A stretch of 60,113 nt of DNA, taken from positions 1 through 60,113 of the forward strand of contig NZ_JAJQKI010000007.1 in NCBI RefSeq assembly GCF_023036475.1, written 5' to 3'. Position numbers and translations under genes: made by a program. Under the pieces are notes generated by a model. That model had not been told where the DNA came from. It did not search any database and saw only the letters and a list, made by a program, of their open reading frames with translations. Origin of the DNA: Bacillus pinisoli (lineage in GTDB: Bacteria; Bacillota; Bacilli; Bacillales; SA4). Shown piece after piece: positions 18,846-28,068 of the stretch (positions within the stretch are counted from its first letter, which is position 1; each line of letters starts with the position of its first letter).

Positions 18846-20252
18846 CTATATCCAACCAAGCACAAGTATGGCATATGTAATGGTAGTTAATAAACCGGCA
18901 AGACTGGCTGCAAACATTGCATTCTGTCTTATAATTATACTAGGTGAAAGGTTAACTAGACGTGAAGTCATTAACACCTGTCCTGAAAAAGGAGACATTT
19001 GAGTGGCAGTTGTCCATGCAATCAGAAGAATCATAGCCATATACTCTGCACTGACCCCAAATTTATGAGGTGAAAGTGCGCTACCAATCCCAATGACAAT
19101 GATCACAGGATGCATACCAATTTGAGACAATAGGATGGTCAAAACAACAATGAAAATACTTAATAGATAAATAGAACCAAAGGAAGCTTTAAACAAAAAA
19201 CTAGAAATATGCAATCCAATATCTGTGTAAGACAGTGACAGACCAAAAAATCCAGCACTTACAAAGACTGCTAACTCGTTTTTTAAGCGAACAAAGGAAT
19301 GCTTAATCTGCTCAGCGACGTCTTGCGTGTAGGACTTAAAAACGCCAGTGAACCCCGCCCAAATAAACGGTAGAGTAATTGAAAGTAATGTAACTACTGT
19401 AAGCATGTTTACAGCTAAGAAATAGTCAAGAATAAAAGATAAGCAGATTAACACAGTACAAAAAAAGAAAAATGGTTTTAAGGATTCTTGAGATAATCGA
19501 TCTTTAGTGTATGATTTTTTTCCTAAAATGGGGTCATCAGTAAAAGTAATTCTATAAAAAAAGAGCCATGAAAGCAGCAAATAAATAATAGCCAAGAAAA
19601 ACCCATATCCCCCAATATCGAACCATGACAAGTCAAATAAAACAAGAATTAGACCAATATTTACAAAATAAGGTGACCAAAGCATACAAAAACCGAACGC
19701 TCTCATAATATTTAAACTTAATTTCTGATCATGATAGGTGGAGAAACTTTCATTAGATATCTTTTTTACAATCGCTATGGCACCATAGTTTAAAATGATC
19801 CCAGTCATTGCTGTTAAGAAATAACTAAGCCGATAAGGATGAGTTACTCCCGTTGCTTCTCGTTGCTGTACTTTTCCCTTTAATGCAGATAAGTAGCCAG
19901 CAGAAGACATAAACGTACCAATTAACGGGATCAGCAAGAATAATGAAAGCAGATTCATATTTTCTCCAAATCCTATTAAAGCTTCAAAGAAAGTAACGTT
20001 AGAATACTTAAAACATAGACCTCCAACTACTAATAATGTTGTTATGACAATACGGTTTATTGTAGAAATATAAAAAAATGAAAAAAAGAGTAAGATGCCT
20101 CCTAAGATACTGTATGCATAATTGATGAATACACTTTGAAAGAAATTGGAGACGACATATAAAATAGTCGTTACATAGCAAAGGATGCCTAACAGTTGAG
20201 GAAGTTTTTTAACGATTCTTTTAATTTTATTTCCCTCCTTTATTATTCCCAC
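18846..20252 (-). CDS. Multi-pass membrane protein, ion-transporter-like
   Basis: Up to 468 residues with about 12 hydrophobic segments. The two-half layout with GFCMLWSPYFVNIG near the middle and TTATQMSPFSGQVLMTSRL near the end resembles transporters of the IT superfamily (anion or Na/H antiporter types); I cannot name the substrate. The longest frame starts at GTG 20252, which has no ribosome site. A strong AAAGGAGGG inside the frame is ideally spaced for an in-frame ATT at 20223-20225, giving a start KRIVKKLPQLLG. There is no ATG nearby. It may therefore use a rare AUU start. Divergent from the Lrp gene of the peptide cluster. Confidence 0.72.
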   Translation of the reverse strand: MGIIKEGNKIKRIVKKLPQLLGILCYVTTILYVVSNFFQSVFINYAYSILGGILLFFSFFYISTINRIVITTLLVVGGLCFKYSNVTFFEALIGFGENMNLLSLFLLIPLIGTFMSSAGYLSALKGKVQQREATGVTHPYRLSYFLTAMTGIILNYGAIAIVKKISNESFSTYHDQKLSLNIMRAFGFCMLWSPYFVNIGLILVLFDLSWFDIGGYGFFLAIIYLLLSWLFFYRITFTDDPILGKKSYTKDRLSQESLKPFFFFCTVLICLSFILDYFLAVNMLTVVTLLSITLPFIWAGFTGVFKSYTQDVAEQIKHSFVRLKNELAVFVSAGFFGLSLSYTDIGLHISSFLFKASFGSIYLLSIFIVVLTILLSQIGMHPVIIVIGIGSALSPHKFGVSAEYMAMILLIAWTTATQMSPFSGQVLMTSRLVNLSPSIIIRQNAMFAASLAGLLTTITYAILVLGWI

Positions 20253-20568
20253 TTAACTAAGCTACTTTATTAGTTTACCACGAATTGAAATATTTTCCTG
20301 AAATAAAAACCTCAGTTTAACCATTTAATATAATGGTGACGCTTACAAGTTGTTTATGTCGAATTATGTATAAATATAAATTAGTAAATATTATAAATTT
20401 TCTAAAAAATTAATTGATTTTTATAGTTTTCTGTTTTATATTACTAACAATAGTTTCATTTTACAGTAAATTTTTCCAGCTATTTTACTAATTTGTGAGA
20501 AGACACGATACATATGATACGAAATACAACCAAGAATGACGCCTTCTAGACGAAAGGAGGTAATGGCC
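20253..20568. other. AT-rich divergent intergenic region
   Basis: 316 bp between the membrane protein and the Lrp-type regulator. Strongly AT-rich, with an inverted pair TTAGTAAA (20381) and TTTTACTAA (20483-20491) and a related ATATTACTAAC between them. This is compatible with degenerate Lrp-family binding, but no defined promoter or operator can be fixed. No gene seen. Confidence 0.4.
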
Positions 20569-21015
20569 ATGAATGGGCAAATTGATGAATTGGATAGGGG
20601 AATAATTAGGTGCCTATCAAAAGATGGAAGAATGTCATTTACAGAAATAGCAACACAGTTAAATGTTACTGAGAAAACAATTAGAAGTAGATATAAAAAT
20701 CTAATTGATCATGAGATTCTCCAAGTTGTAGGAGTGGTGAATCCAACTGCGATTGGAGTAAAGGCTGGAGCAATTATTGAGTTGATGGTGGAGTTAATGG
20801 CGCTAGAGCAAGTAATAGAGGGTTTGCGAAATCTACGAGAAGTCAGATTTATCACAACTACATCTGGTAAATATCAAATAATGACTCAAATCGCAGTGCC
20901 ATCTCAAGATGACCTGTCTAGTAGTTTTAAACGAATACGAGATATTCCTGGAATTATAGAAATGAATAGTATTATACAGTTAAATGTGTATAAAAATACA
21001 TTTCAGTATATTTAG
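20569..21015 (+). CDS. Lrp/AsnC-family transcriptional regulator
   Basis: 148 residues. N-terminal HTH_AsnC (IDELDRGIIRCLSKDGRMSF, then ATQLNVTEKTIRSRYKNL), C-terminal RAM ligand-binding domain (VNPTAIGVKAGAIIELMVE, FITTTSGKYQIMTQI). AAAGGAGG at 20553-20560 chooses ATG 20569; ATG 20563 is too close and a longer frame from 20536 is not supported. First gene before the amidohydrolase and Opp genes, so it probably senses an amino acid released by the cluster (inference). Confidence 0.9.
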   Translation: MNGQIDELDRGIIRCLSKDGRMSFTEIATQLNVTEKTIRSRYKNLIDHEILQVVGVVNPTAIGVKAGAIIELMVELMALEQVIEGLRNLREVRFITTTSGKYQIMTQIAVPSQDDLSSSFKRIRDIPGIIEMNSIIQLNVYKNTFQYI

Positions 21016-21060
21016 AATCACTCATTGATTTTAAAATAACCAGAAAAGGATGTGTTTTAT

Positions 21061-22275
21061 ATGTTAGATAGTTGGAAGGTAAGTTTAGATGAACTTTATG
21101 ACCAAATGGTTGAATGGAGACGAGATTTCCATATGAATCCGGAGCTATCTTTTCAAGAGCAGAGAACACCGACTAAAATTGCTGATTATTTAAGAAGTCT
21201 TGGGATTGAAGTAAAAACAGGTGTTGGTGGGAATGGAGTTGTAGGAATAATTAGAGGTGCAAAACCAGGTAAAACAATTGCTCTACGCGCAGACTTCGAT
21301 GCTCTGCCAATCCAAGATGAAAAAGACGTTGCTTATAAATCTAAAGTACCAGGTGTCATGCATGCCTGTGGTCATGACGGTCACACTTCAACTTTAATGG
21401 GCGTAGCTAAAGTATTACAGGAAAATAGAGAATTTCTCCATGGGAATGTAGTGCTCCTCCATCAACATGCAGAGGAACTAGCTCCAGGTGGTGCGATTGC
21501 AATGGTAGAGGATGGATGTCTAGAGGGCGTTGATGCAGTTTTTGGTACACATTTAATGTCGAATGTACCTTATGGTGTTTATGCCTATCGAAAGGGAGCC
21601 ATGATGGCTGCTGGTGATGCCTTTGTTATTAAGGTTCAAGGGAAAGGTGGTCACGGAGCTTCTCCGCATGAAACAATTGATGCCATTGCAATTGGTACTC
21701 AAGTTGTTAATCAACTTCAACATATTGTTTCTCGTCAAATTAATCCACTAAAGCCTGCGGTTGTTTCGGTGGGAGCATTCCATGCGGGTGGAGCACTAAA
21801 TGTCATTGCTGATTCTGCTGAGATTAAAGGGACAGTTAGAACATTTGACCCTGAGGTAAGAGATCATATCGAAAATGAAATCAAGCACATAGTAGATAAT
21901 GTTTGTTCAGCGTTTCATGCAAGTGCAGAGGTTTCTTACACACGAGGTTATCCAGCAGTCGTTAATCATGACAGAGAAACAGATATATTTGTTAACGTAA
22001 TGAAACCGAGTGTTGGAGAAGAAAAATTAATCAATATAGATCCAATTATGGGTAGTGAGGATTTTGGATACTTTATCCAAAATAAGCCAGGAATGTTTTT
22101 CTTTACTTCTGCAGGTAACGAGGAAATTGGAGCTTGCTATCCACACCACCACCCTAAGTTTGATTTTGATGAAAGAGCTATGTTAACAGCTGGAAAAGCA
22201 TTGCTTTCTATCACACACCATTATTTGTGTGAGCAGGAATCAAATGAGGAGAAGCTTTTGGCAGAACAAGCTTAA
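21061..22275 (+). CDS. M20D-family amidohydrolase
   Basis: Cytosolic metal-dependent N-acyl-amino-acid or peptide amidohydrolase, about 404 residues. Seen: di-metal motif MHACGHDGHTSTLMG, ADFDALPIQDE, HQHAEELAPGGA with the general base Glu, dimerisation domain GGHGASPHETIDAI, and PIMGSEDFGYF with the last ligands. Start set at ATG 21061 by AAAAGGA; GTG 21052 is too near. It heads the peptide-importer genes, with the oppD start 32 nt after its stop, so it probably trims N-acylated or small peptides imported by the ABC system. Confidence 0.9.
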   Translation: MLDSWKVSLDELYDQMVEWRRDFHMNPELSFQEQRTPTKIADYLRSLGIEVKTGVGGNGVVGIIRGAKPGKTIALRADFDALPIQDEKDVAYKSKVPGVMHACGHDGHTSTLMGVAKVLQENREFLHGNVVLLHQHAEELAPGGAIAMVEDGCLEGVDAVFGTHLMSNVPYGVYAYRKGAMMAAGDAFVIKVQGKGGHGASPHETIDAIAIGTQVVNQLQHIVSRQINPLKPAVVSVGAFHAGGALNVIADSAEIKGTVRTFDPEVRDHIENEIKHIVDNVCSAFHASAEVSYTRGYPAVVNHDRETDIFVNVMKPSVGEEKLINIDPIMGSEDFGYFIQNKPGMFFFTSAGNEEIGACYPHHHPKFDFDERAMLTAGKALLSITHHYLCEQESNEEKLLAEQA

Positions 22276-22306
22276 TAGATTGAAGTACTGTAAAGGGGGG
22301 GCTAAA

Positions 22307-23320
22307 GTGGGAGATTACTTATTGAATGTCGACAAGCTTCAAACTGTTTTTAGGACAGGAAAAGGAGAGGTGACATCAGTAGAAGAGGTAAGCTTTCAGC
22401 TTAAACCAGGAGAAACTATTGGGATTGTTGGTGAGTCTGGTTGTGGGAAGAGTGTAACATCTTTATCAATCATGAGACTCCTAGGGAAGCATGGAGTTGT
22501 TAAAAAGGGGTCTATTAATTTTAATGGTAAAGACATAGCAAAAATCCCGGAGTCAGAAATGAGAAGCATTAGAGGAAATGAGATATCAATGATCTTTCAG
22601 GAACCAATGACCTCTCTAAATCCTGTATTTACTATTGGGAATCAAATGACAGAAGGTATTCGTCTACATATGAAGCTCGGAAAGCAAGAAGCAAAAACGT
22701 ATGCTATTGAAATGCTTAGTAAAGTAGGAATCCCAAGACCAGAAGCCATTATGGATGAATATCCTCACGCTTTATCAGGTGGGATGAGACAGCGTGTCAT
22801 GATTGCGATGGCTTTATCCTGTATGCCAAAACTATTAATCGCTGATGAACCAACTACGGCTCTAGATGTAACCATTCAAGCGCAAATACTAGAGTTAATG
22901 AAGAAGTTGAGAACTCAATCTAACACCTCCATTGTTCTTATTACACATGACTTGGGTGTAATTGCTGAGATGGCTGACCGGGTAATCGTAATGTACGCAG
23001 GTCAGGTTGTGGAGGAGGCGGATGTTTACACATTATTTGATGATCCGAAACACCCTTATACAAAAGGGTTGATCGGCTCTATCCCACATATTGAATATGA
23101 TGCAGAAGAGAGACTCGTTTCTATTCCAGGTGCTGTTCCAAGTTTGCAAAATATGCCGACAGGGTGTAGATTCCATACTCGTTGTGAGTTTGCAACAGAG
23201 CGATGCTTACAAGAACAACCCGATTTAATTCATACTGACCAAGAAGGAAACCACAAAGTGAGATGTTGGTTAGTAGAAGAAAGTAAAACAACTCATCAGG
23301 GGAAGGAGATCCATGTATGA
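22307..23320 (+). CDS. oppD: Oligo/dipeptide ABC importer ATPase (DppD/OppD)
   Basis: First of two ATPases of a peptide importer. Seen: Walker [10 protein letters not shown]-loop [11 protein letters not shown], signature LSGGMRQRV, Walker [14 protein letters not shown]-loop ITHDLG, and the oligopeptide C-terminal domain with spaced cysteines ([14 protein letters not shown]...C), which hold an Fe-S cluster in this family. A longer frame opens at 22229 inside the M20 gene, but AAAGGGGGG at 22292-22300 sets GTG 22307. Overlaps the next gene by four bases. Confidence 0.92.
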   Translation: MGDYLLNVDKLQTVFRTGKGEVTSVEEVSFQLKPGETIGIVGESGCGKSVTSLSIMRLLGKHGVVKKGSINFNGKDIAKIPESEMRSIRGNEISMIFQEPMTSLNPVFTIGNQMTEGIRLHMKLGKQEAKTYAIEMLSKVGIPRPEAIMDEYPHALSGGMRQRVMIAMALSCMPKLLIADEPTTALDVTIQAQILELMKKLRTQSNTSIVLITHDLGVIAEMADRVIVMYAGQVVEEADVYTLFDDPKHPYTKGLIGSIPHIEYDAEERLVSIPGAVPSLQNMPTGCRFHTRCEFATERCLQEQPDLIHTDQEGNHKVRCWLVEESKTTHQGKEIHV

Positions 23321-24327
23321 GCTTGCAACCAGTAGTAGAAAAGGAAGAAGTAAAGACTAACAAAGCACCATTATTAGAAGTCAAAAATTTGAAGCAACAT
23401 TATCCTATAACAAAAGGGATATTTTCAAGAACAGTCGGACATGTTAGAGCGGTTGATGGCCTTACATTCGATATTTTCCCTGGGGAAACACTTGGATTAG
23501 TTGGTGAATCTGGTTGTGGGAAGTCAACAACAGGGAGAGCTATTGTCCAGTTAGAAAAGCCAACAGAAGGTGACATTCTTTTTGAAGGAACAAATCTAAC
23601 AAATCTATCTGTCTCTGAAATGAGAAAAGTTAGAACGGACTTGCAAATTATTTTTCAAGATCCATACTCCTCTCTCAATCCTAGAAAACGAATTGGAGAT
23701 TTACTTAGTGAACCGCTTTTGTTTCATAAGCTGGCGAAGCCAGAGGAGGTAAAGAAGAAAGTAGCTGATATTTTAGAGATTGTTGGATTACCAAGCTCTT
23801 ATAGTAGTAGATACCCTCATGAGTTTTCAGGTGGACAGCGCCAGCGGATTGGAATTGCGAGGGCACTAATTCTAAATCCAAAACTTATCGTATGTGATGA
23901 ACCGGTATCAGCATTAGATGTTTCCATCCAGGCGCAAGTATTGAATCTATTAAAAGATTTACAAAAAGAGTTTCATTTAACTTATTTATTCATAGCTCAT
24001 GGTCTTGGGGCAGTTAAGTATATAAGCGACCGTATTGCTGTTATGTATTTAGGTAACATCGTTGAGATTGCGACAACGGAGGAAATCTTTAAAAATCCTA
24101 AACATCCATATACAAGTGGACTACTAAGTGCGTATCCTGTTCCTAATCCTCATATGCGTAATCGCGAAAGAGTGGTAATCGAAGGGGATGTACCTAACCC
24201 AGCAAATCCGCCAAAGGGTTGTAAATTTCATACCCGATGTCCTTTTGCAGTGAGCAAATGTATGGAGGAGGCGCCAGTGTTAACCGGTACTACTCATTCC
24301 GTAGCCTGTCATTTTCCATTAAATTAA
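23317..24327 (+). CDS. oppF: Oligo/dipeptide ABC importer ATPase (DppF/OppF)
   Basis: Second ATPase, 336 residues, starts with ATGA overlap. Seen: Walker [10 protein letters not shown]-loop FQDPYSSLNPRKR, signature FSGGQRQRIGIARAL, Walker B LIVCDEPVSALD, and the Cys-containing C-terminal tail (KFHTRCPFAVSKC). Oddity: the switch region reads FIAHGLGAVKY where family members normally have HDL; the switch His is kept but the following Asp is Gly. This may slow or alter ATP turnover, or be neutral. Confidence 0.92.
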   Translation: MSLQPVVEKEEVKTNKAPLLEVKNLKQHYPITKGIFSRTVGHVRAVDGLTFDIFPGETLGLVGESGCGKSTTGRAIVQLEKPTEGDILFEGTNLTNLSVSEMRKVRTDLQIIFQDPYSSLNPRKRIGDLLSEPLLFHKLAKPEEVKKKVADILEIVGLPSSYSSRYPHEFSGGQRQRIGIARALILNPKLIVCDEPVSALDVSIQAQVLNLLKDLQKEFHLTYLFIAHGLGAVKYISDRIAVMYLGNIVEIATTEEIFKNPKHPYTSGLLSAYPVPNPHMRNRERVVIEGDVPNPANPPKGCKFHTRCPFAVSKCMEEAPVLTGTTHSVACHFPLN

Positions 24328-24351
24328 TTATTTTTGAGGGGAGGGTAAAAC

Positions 24352-25302
24352 ATGTTCCAATATATCGTACGAAGAATATTAATTGCAATCCCTGTATTAA
24401 TAGGGGTCACGATCTTCAACTTCTTTATTATTAACCTAGCACCTGGTAATCCAGTTGATATGTTTGTAAACCCCAATATGTCTGAAGCGGATAAGGAAGC
24501 AAAGAAAGAAGCACTAGGATTAAATGATCCATTATGGGAGCAATACGGTAGATGGATGGGGAATATGGTTCAGGGTGATTTTGGTTTTTCATATGCCACT
24601 TATGAACCGGTCATGAGTAACATAGCAGATCGATTAGGACCTACTCTGTTACTGATGGGAGCTTCCCTCATCATTGCGTACTTAATTGCAATTCCTGTCG
24701 GTATTATTAGTGCAACTAGACAGTATTCATTTGTTGATTACTTGACAACCTCAGTATCGTTTTTAGGAATTTCTATCCCTAACTTTTTCCTTGGTCTAGG
24801 AGCCATTTATGTTTTCTCCATCGTATTTAAAATTTTTCCTACTGGTGGAATGAATACATTAGGTTCTGACGGTGGAGTGATAGATACGTTAATGCATTTA
24901 ATCTTGCCGGCCATCGTGTTAGGTACAGGAATTGCTGGAAATATGGTTCGATATGTTCGCTCAAGTATGCTAGAGGTCTTAGGACAGGATTATTTAAGAA
25001 CGGCAAGGGCAAAGGGTCTACGTGAATTCTTAGTAAACAATAAACATGCTCTTAGAAATGCACTTATTCCCATTGTTACTGTAATTGGTTTGGATATTCC
25101 ACTTCTAATAGGTGGAGCGGTCGTAACAGAACAAATATTCCAATGGCCGGGGTTAGGACAGCTAACTATCCAATCTATTGGCTCTCGTGATTATCCAACA
25201 CTAATGGCCCTGAACTTTTTAGCTGCATTTACGGTGTTATTTTCTAACCTTATAACGGACGTACTATACTCAGTTGTAGATCCTCGAATTAAATACAACT
25301 AA
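24352..25302 (+). CDS. oppB: Peptide ABC importer permease (DppB/OppB)
   Basis: Inner-membrane permease, 316 residues, six predicted membrane segments. Seen: N-terminal MFQYIVRRILIAIPVL typical of DppB, long first periplasmic region, and the EAA loop around RTARAKGLREFLVNNKHALRN. GAGGGGAGGG precedes ATG. Pairs with the next gene to form the channel. Confidence 0.93.
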   Translation: MFQYIVRRILIAIPVLIGVTIFNFFIINLAPGNPVDMFVNPNMSEADKEAKKEALGLNDPLWEQYGRWMGNMVQGDFGFSYATYEPVMSNIADRLGPTLLLMGASLIIAYLIAIPVGIISATRQYSFVDYLTTSVSFLGISIPNFFLGLGAIYVFSIVFKIFPTGGMNTLGSDGGVIDTLMHLILPAIVLGTGIAGNMVRYVRSSMLEVLGQDYLRTARAKGLREFLVNNKHALRNALIPIVTVIGLDIPLLIGGAVVTEQIFQWPGLGQLTIQSIGSRDYPTLMALNFLAAFTVLFSNLITDVLYSVVDPRIKYN

Positions 25303-25317
25303 AAGGGGGGGGAATAG

Positions 25318-26238
25318 ATGTCATTACCAAAGTTAGAAGCAGATTCTCAAGTTGTCATTAATGCTACCAAAAGCCAAGAGGGCTTAGGTAAGGAAGAGAG
25401 TTATTTAAGAGTCGTTACGACAAGGTTTTTAAAACATAAGCTCGCAGTATTAGGATTGGTTTTGTTCACTTTGTTTGTCTTAATGGCTTTATTTGCTCCT
25501 CTTATTGCTCCTCAGGATCCATATGAGGTTGGATACGAGTTTGAAGCAAGGCCATCTGCAGAATATCTACTTGGTACAGATCAAGTAGGTCGTGATGTAT
25601 TAAGTCGTTTAATCTACGCTTCTCGTGTTTCACTTTCTGTTGGTGTTGGCGCCGTTGCTATCTATGTAGTAATAGGTACCATTTTAGGTGCAATGGCTGG
25701 TTATATGGGGAGATGGGTCGATATGCTCATCATGCGTATCACTGATGTATTTATGTCATTTCCTTACTTAATGGTTATTCTTGTTTTAGTAAGTGTAATG
25801 GGTCCTAGCTTATTTAATATTATATTGGTTTTGGGCTTACTCGGTTGGCCACCTATTGCACGTATCGTCAGGGGAAGTGTGTTATCTCTTAAAGAAATGG
25901 ATTACGTTAAAGCCGGAGTTGCACTTGGATATTCTACACCTAGAATACTACTGAATCACATTTTGCCAAATGCCTTAGCTCCAATACTTGTAAATGCAAC
26001 CTTTGGAATTGCTTTTGCAATTATTATGGAAGCATCTCTAAGTTTTCTTGGAATGGGTGTACAACCACCTACAGCAAGCTGGGGAAATATGTTAACCGAA
26101 GCTCAATCGTTAACAGTCCTAGCGCAACAACCGTGGTTATGGCTTCCGCCTGGCTTGATGATTGTATTAGCTGTCATTTCAATTAACTTTATGGGTGATG
26201 GTCTTCGTGATGCAGTAGATCCAAAGAGCTTTAAGTAG
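25318..26238 (+). CDS. oppC: Peptide ABC importer permease (DppC/OppC)
   Basis: 306 residues with the DppC/OppC N-terminal domain (KHKLAVLGLVLFTLFVL, APQDPYE) and six membrane segments. Seen: LLGTDQVGRDVLSRLIYASR and the EAA-type loop DYVKAGVALGYSTPRILLNHILPN, hallmarks of the family. AAAAGGGGGGGGAA precedes ATG. Its stop is 46 nt before the binding-protein start. Confidence 0.93.
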   Translation: MSLPKLEADSQVVINATKSQEGLGKEESYLRVVTTRFLKHKLAVLGLVLFTLFVLMALFAPLIAPQDPYEVGYEFEARPSAEYLLGTDQVGRDVLSRLIYASRVSLSVGVGAVAIYVVIGTILGAMAGYMGRWVDMLIMRITDVFMSFPYLMVILVLVSVMGPSLFNIILVLGLLGWPPIARIVRGSVLSLKEMDYVKAGVALGYSTPRILLNHILPNALAPILVNATFGIAFAIIMEASLSFLGMGVQPPTASWGNMLTEAQSLTVLAQQPWLWLPPGLMIVLAVISINFMGDGLRDAVDPKSFK

Positions 26239-26284
26239 TTAACACTTCTTATATAGAACAAATTTATTAATGGGGGGAATATCA

Positions 26285-27946
26285 ATGAAACAATCAGTTC
26301 AAAAGTTAATTAGTTTCATGGCAATTCTATCATTGCTACTTTTGGCAGCTTGTAGTGGAACTTCAGAACCATCTACTAGTGAAGGCGCTAGTGAAGGTGA
26401 AGGAAAATCAGGTGAAGCAACTACTACAGAAGGTGAACCAGGCACCATGTTTATTGGGTTAGTAAACCCGCCAACTGGTTTTAACCCAATTAACTCGGGT
26501 GACGTTGCGGCAATGTTCATTCAAAAGTTTTTCCAAGATACGTTATTAGAAATGGACGGTCCGTTAAACTTTGTACCTCGTTTAGCAGAGTCATTTGAAT
26601 CAACTGATGGCCAGAACTATACAGTTAAAATTAACAAAGATGCAAAATGGTCCGATGGAACACCTGTAACAGCAGAAGACTTAGCGTTTACGGTAAATTT
26701 AATTGCGAACCCTAAGTCTGAAACATCTCAAGGTGCTAATATCTCTATGTTAGCTGGTTTAGAGGCTAATGGTAAATTACCAGAGGGACAAACAGAGTTA
26801 TCTTCCGTTAAAGTTGTAGATGAAAAAACAGTTGAATTAACAACAGCTGTACCAGTTGATCCTAACTATATGAAGGAAATGTTTGGACTGAATATTCTTC
26901 TTCTTCCTAAACACATTTTAGGTGATGTGCCAGTTGAAGAGATTTCAACTCATCCGTATATGCAAAATCCGGATGTAACAAATGGTACATTTAAATTTGT
27001 AAAATATGAAAAAGATCAGTATGTAGAGCTAGTTGCTAATCCAGATTACCATGGTGGTACTCCAGAGTTAGAAAAATTATTCATTAAGATTATGCCTGCT
27101 CCAAACTTAGTCGCTCAACTTCAAACAGGAGAGCTTGACTTCAACGTATCAAAAGGTATTGGTAAGATTGCCGTTCAAGATTATGACACAGTAAGTGGCT
27201 TTGATCATGTAGAGACTTCTATTGAGCCAACAATTGGTTTCCAAACGATGATGTTTAATAATGAACGTTTAAGTACAGAAGTTCGTAAAGCCTTATCAAT
27301 GGCAGTTGACCGCCAGGTATTAGTTGATAAGTTATTAAAAGGTTATGGTGAGTACATTGATGGGCCGTATTCTTCTGTTAACCCGTTCTTAGATAAGAGT
27401 GTTGGATCGATTGATTATAATCCTGAAGAAGCTAAGAAAATGCTTGAAGATGCTGGATTTGATTTCAGTAAACCATTAGAACTTGTTGTTCCAATTGGTA
27501 ACAAAGTACGTGAGCAATCAGCTCCTATTATTGCTCAAAGTTTAGCTCAAATCGGTGTGAAAACAGAAATTACAAACTATGACTTCCCAACAATTATGCA
27601 AAAAGGTAAAGCGGGAGAATTCGACTTATTATTAATTGGATTCACTTTAACGCTTGATCCAGATGTTTCAAATGTATATACAACTGGAGCTACTTATAAC
27701 TTTATGAAGTATAGCAGTTCTGAAATGGATGAACTACTTCTAAAAGGTAAGCAAGAAGCAGATCCAGAAAAGCGTAAAGCAATCTACAGTGATGTACAAA
27801 AGTTAATCATTGAAGAGATACCGGTTCTAACTTTATATTCTGACCATGATTTTGCTGGTGTGAATAAGCGTGTTGAATTTGGTAAACCGAAGACATTTGG
27901 TACGCACCACAACCTACAAAAATGGGCAGTTAGTGGAGCAAACTAA
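26285..27946 (+). CDS. Peptide-binding lipoprotein (SBP_bac_5)
   Basis: Extracellular substrate-binding protein of the importer. Seen: signal peptide with lipobox LLLAAC at about residues 18-23, a Ser/Glu/Gly-rich linker, then a family 5 solute-binding fold (LAESFESTDGQNYTVKI, KDAKWSDGTPVTAEDLAF). Frame opens at 26270 but GGGGGGA is the ribosome site and ATG 26285 gives a clean signal peptide; 553 residues. It is the last gene of the importer unit, followed by a strong terminator. Peptide length preference is not visible. Confidence 0.93.
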   Translation: MKQSVQKLISFMAILSLLLLAACSGTSEPSTSEGASEGEGKSGEATTTEGEPGTMFIGLVNPPTGFNPINSGDVAAMFIQKFFQDTLLEMDGPLNFVPRLAESFESTDGQNYTVKINKDAKWSDGTPVTAEDLAFTVNLIANPKSETSQGANISMLAGLEANGKLPEGQTELSSVKVVDEKTVELTTAVPVDPNYMKEMFGLNILLLPKHILGDVPVEEISTHPYMQNPDVTNGTFKFVKYEKDQYVELVANPDYHGGTPELEKLFIKIMPAPNLVAQLQTGELDFNVSKGIGKIAVQDYDTVSGFDHVETSIEPTIGFQTMMFNNERLSTEVRKALSMAVDRQVLVDKLLKGYGEYIDGPYSSVNPFLDKSVGSIDYNPEEAKKMLEDAGFDFSKPLELVVPIGNKVREQSAPIIAQSLAQIGVKTEITNYDFPTIMQKGKAGEFDLLLIGFTLTLDPDVSNVYTTGATYNFMKYSSSEMDELLLKGKQEADPEKRKAIYSDVQKLIIEEIPVLTLYSDHDFAGVNKRVEFGKPKTFGTHHNLQKWAVSGAN

Positions 27947-27965
27947 TCGTTTTTCCTGAAATTGA

Positions 27966-27999
27966 GAAAAAACGTCGTTCCTACGACGTTTTTTCTATT
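27966..27999 (+). terminator. Terminator after the peptide-binding protein
   Basis: A perfect 13-bp stem (GAAAAAACGTCGT / ACGACGTTTTTTC) with TCCT loop. It closes the importer unit; downstream peptidase genes therefore have their own promoter or depend on readthrough. Confidence 0.9.
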
Positions 28000-28068
28000 A
28001 ATCTATGATTTTCTATATTGCGATGGACTTAATAATAGTGCCTAATCTATAAAAGGAGTTGAATAGTT

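Noticed and set aside
20280..20300. CodY-like box TATTTTCCTGAAATA before the peptide cluster
   Set aside because: The arms are shifted by one base relative to AATTTTCWGAAAATT, leaving too many mismatches.
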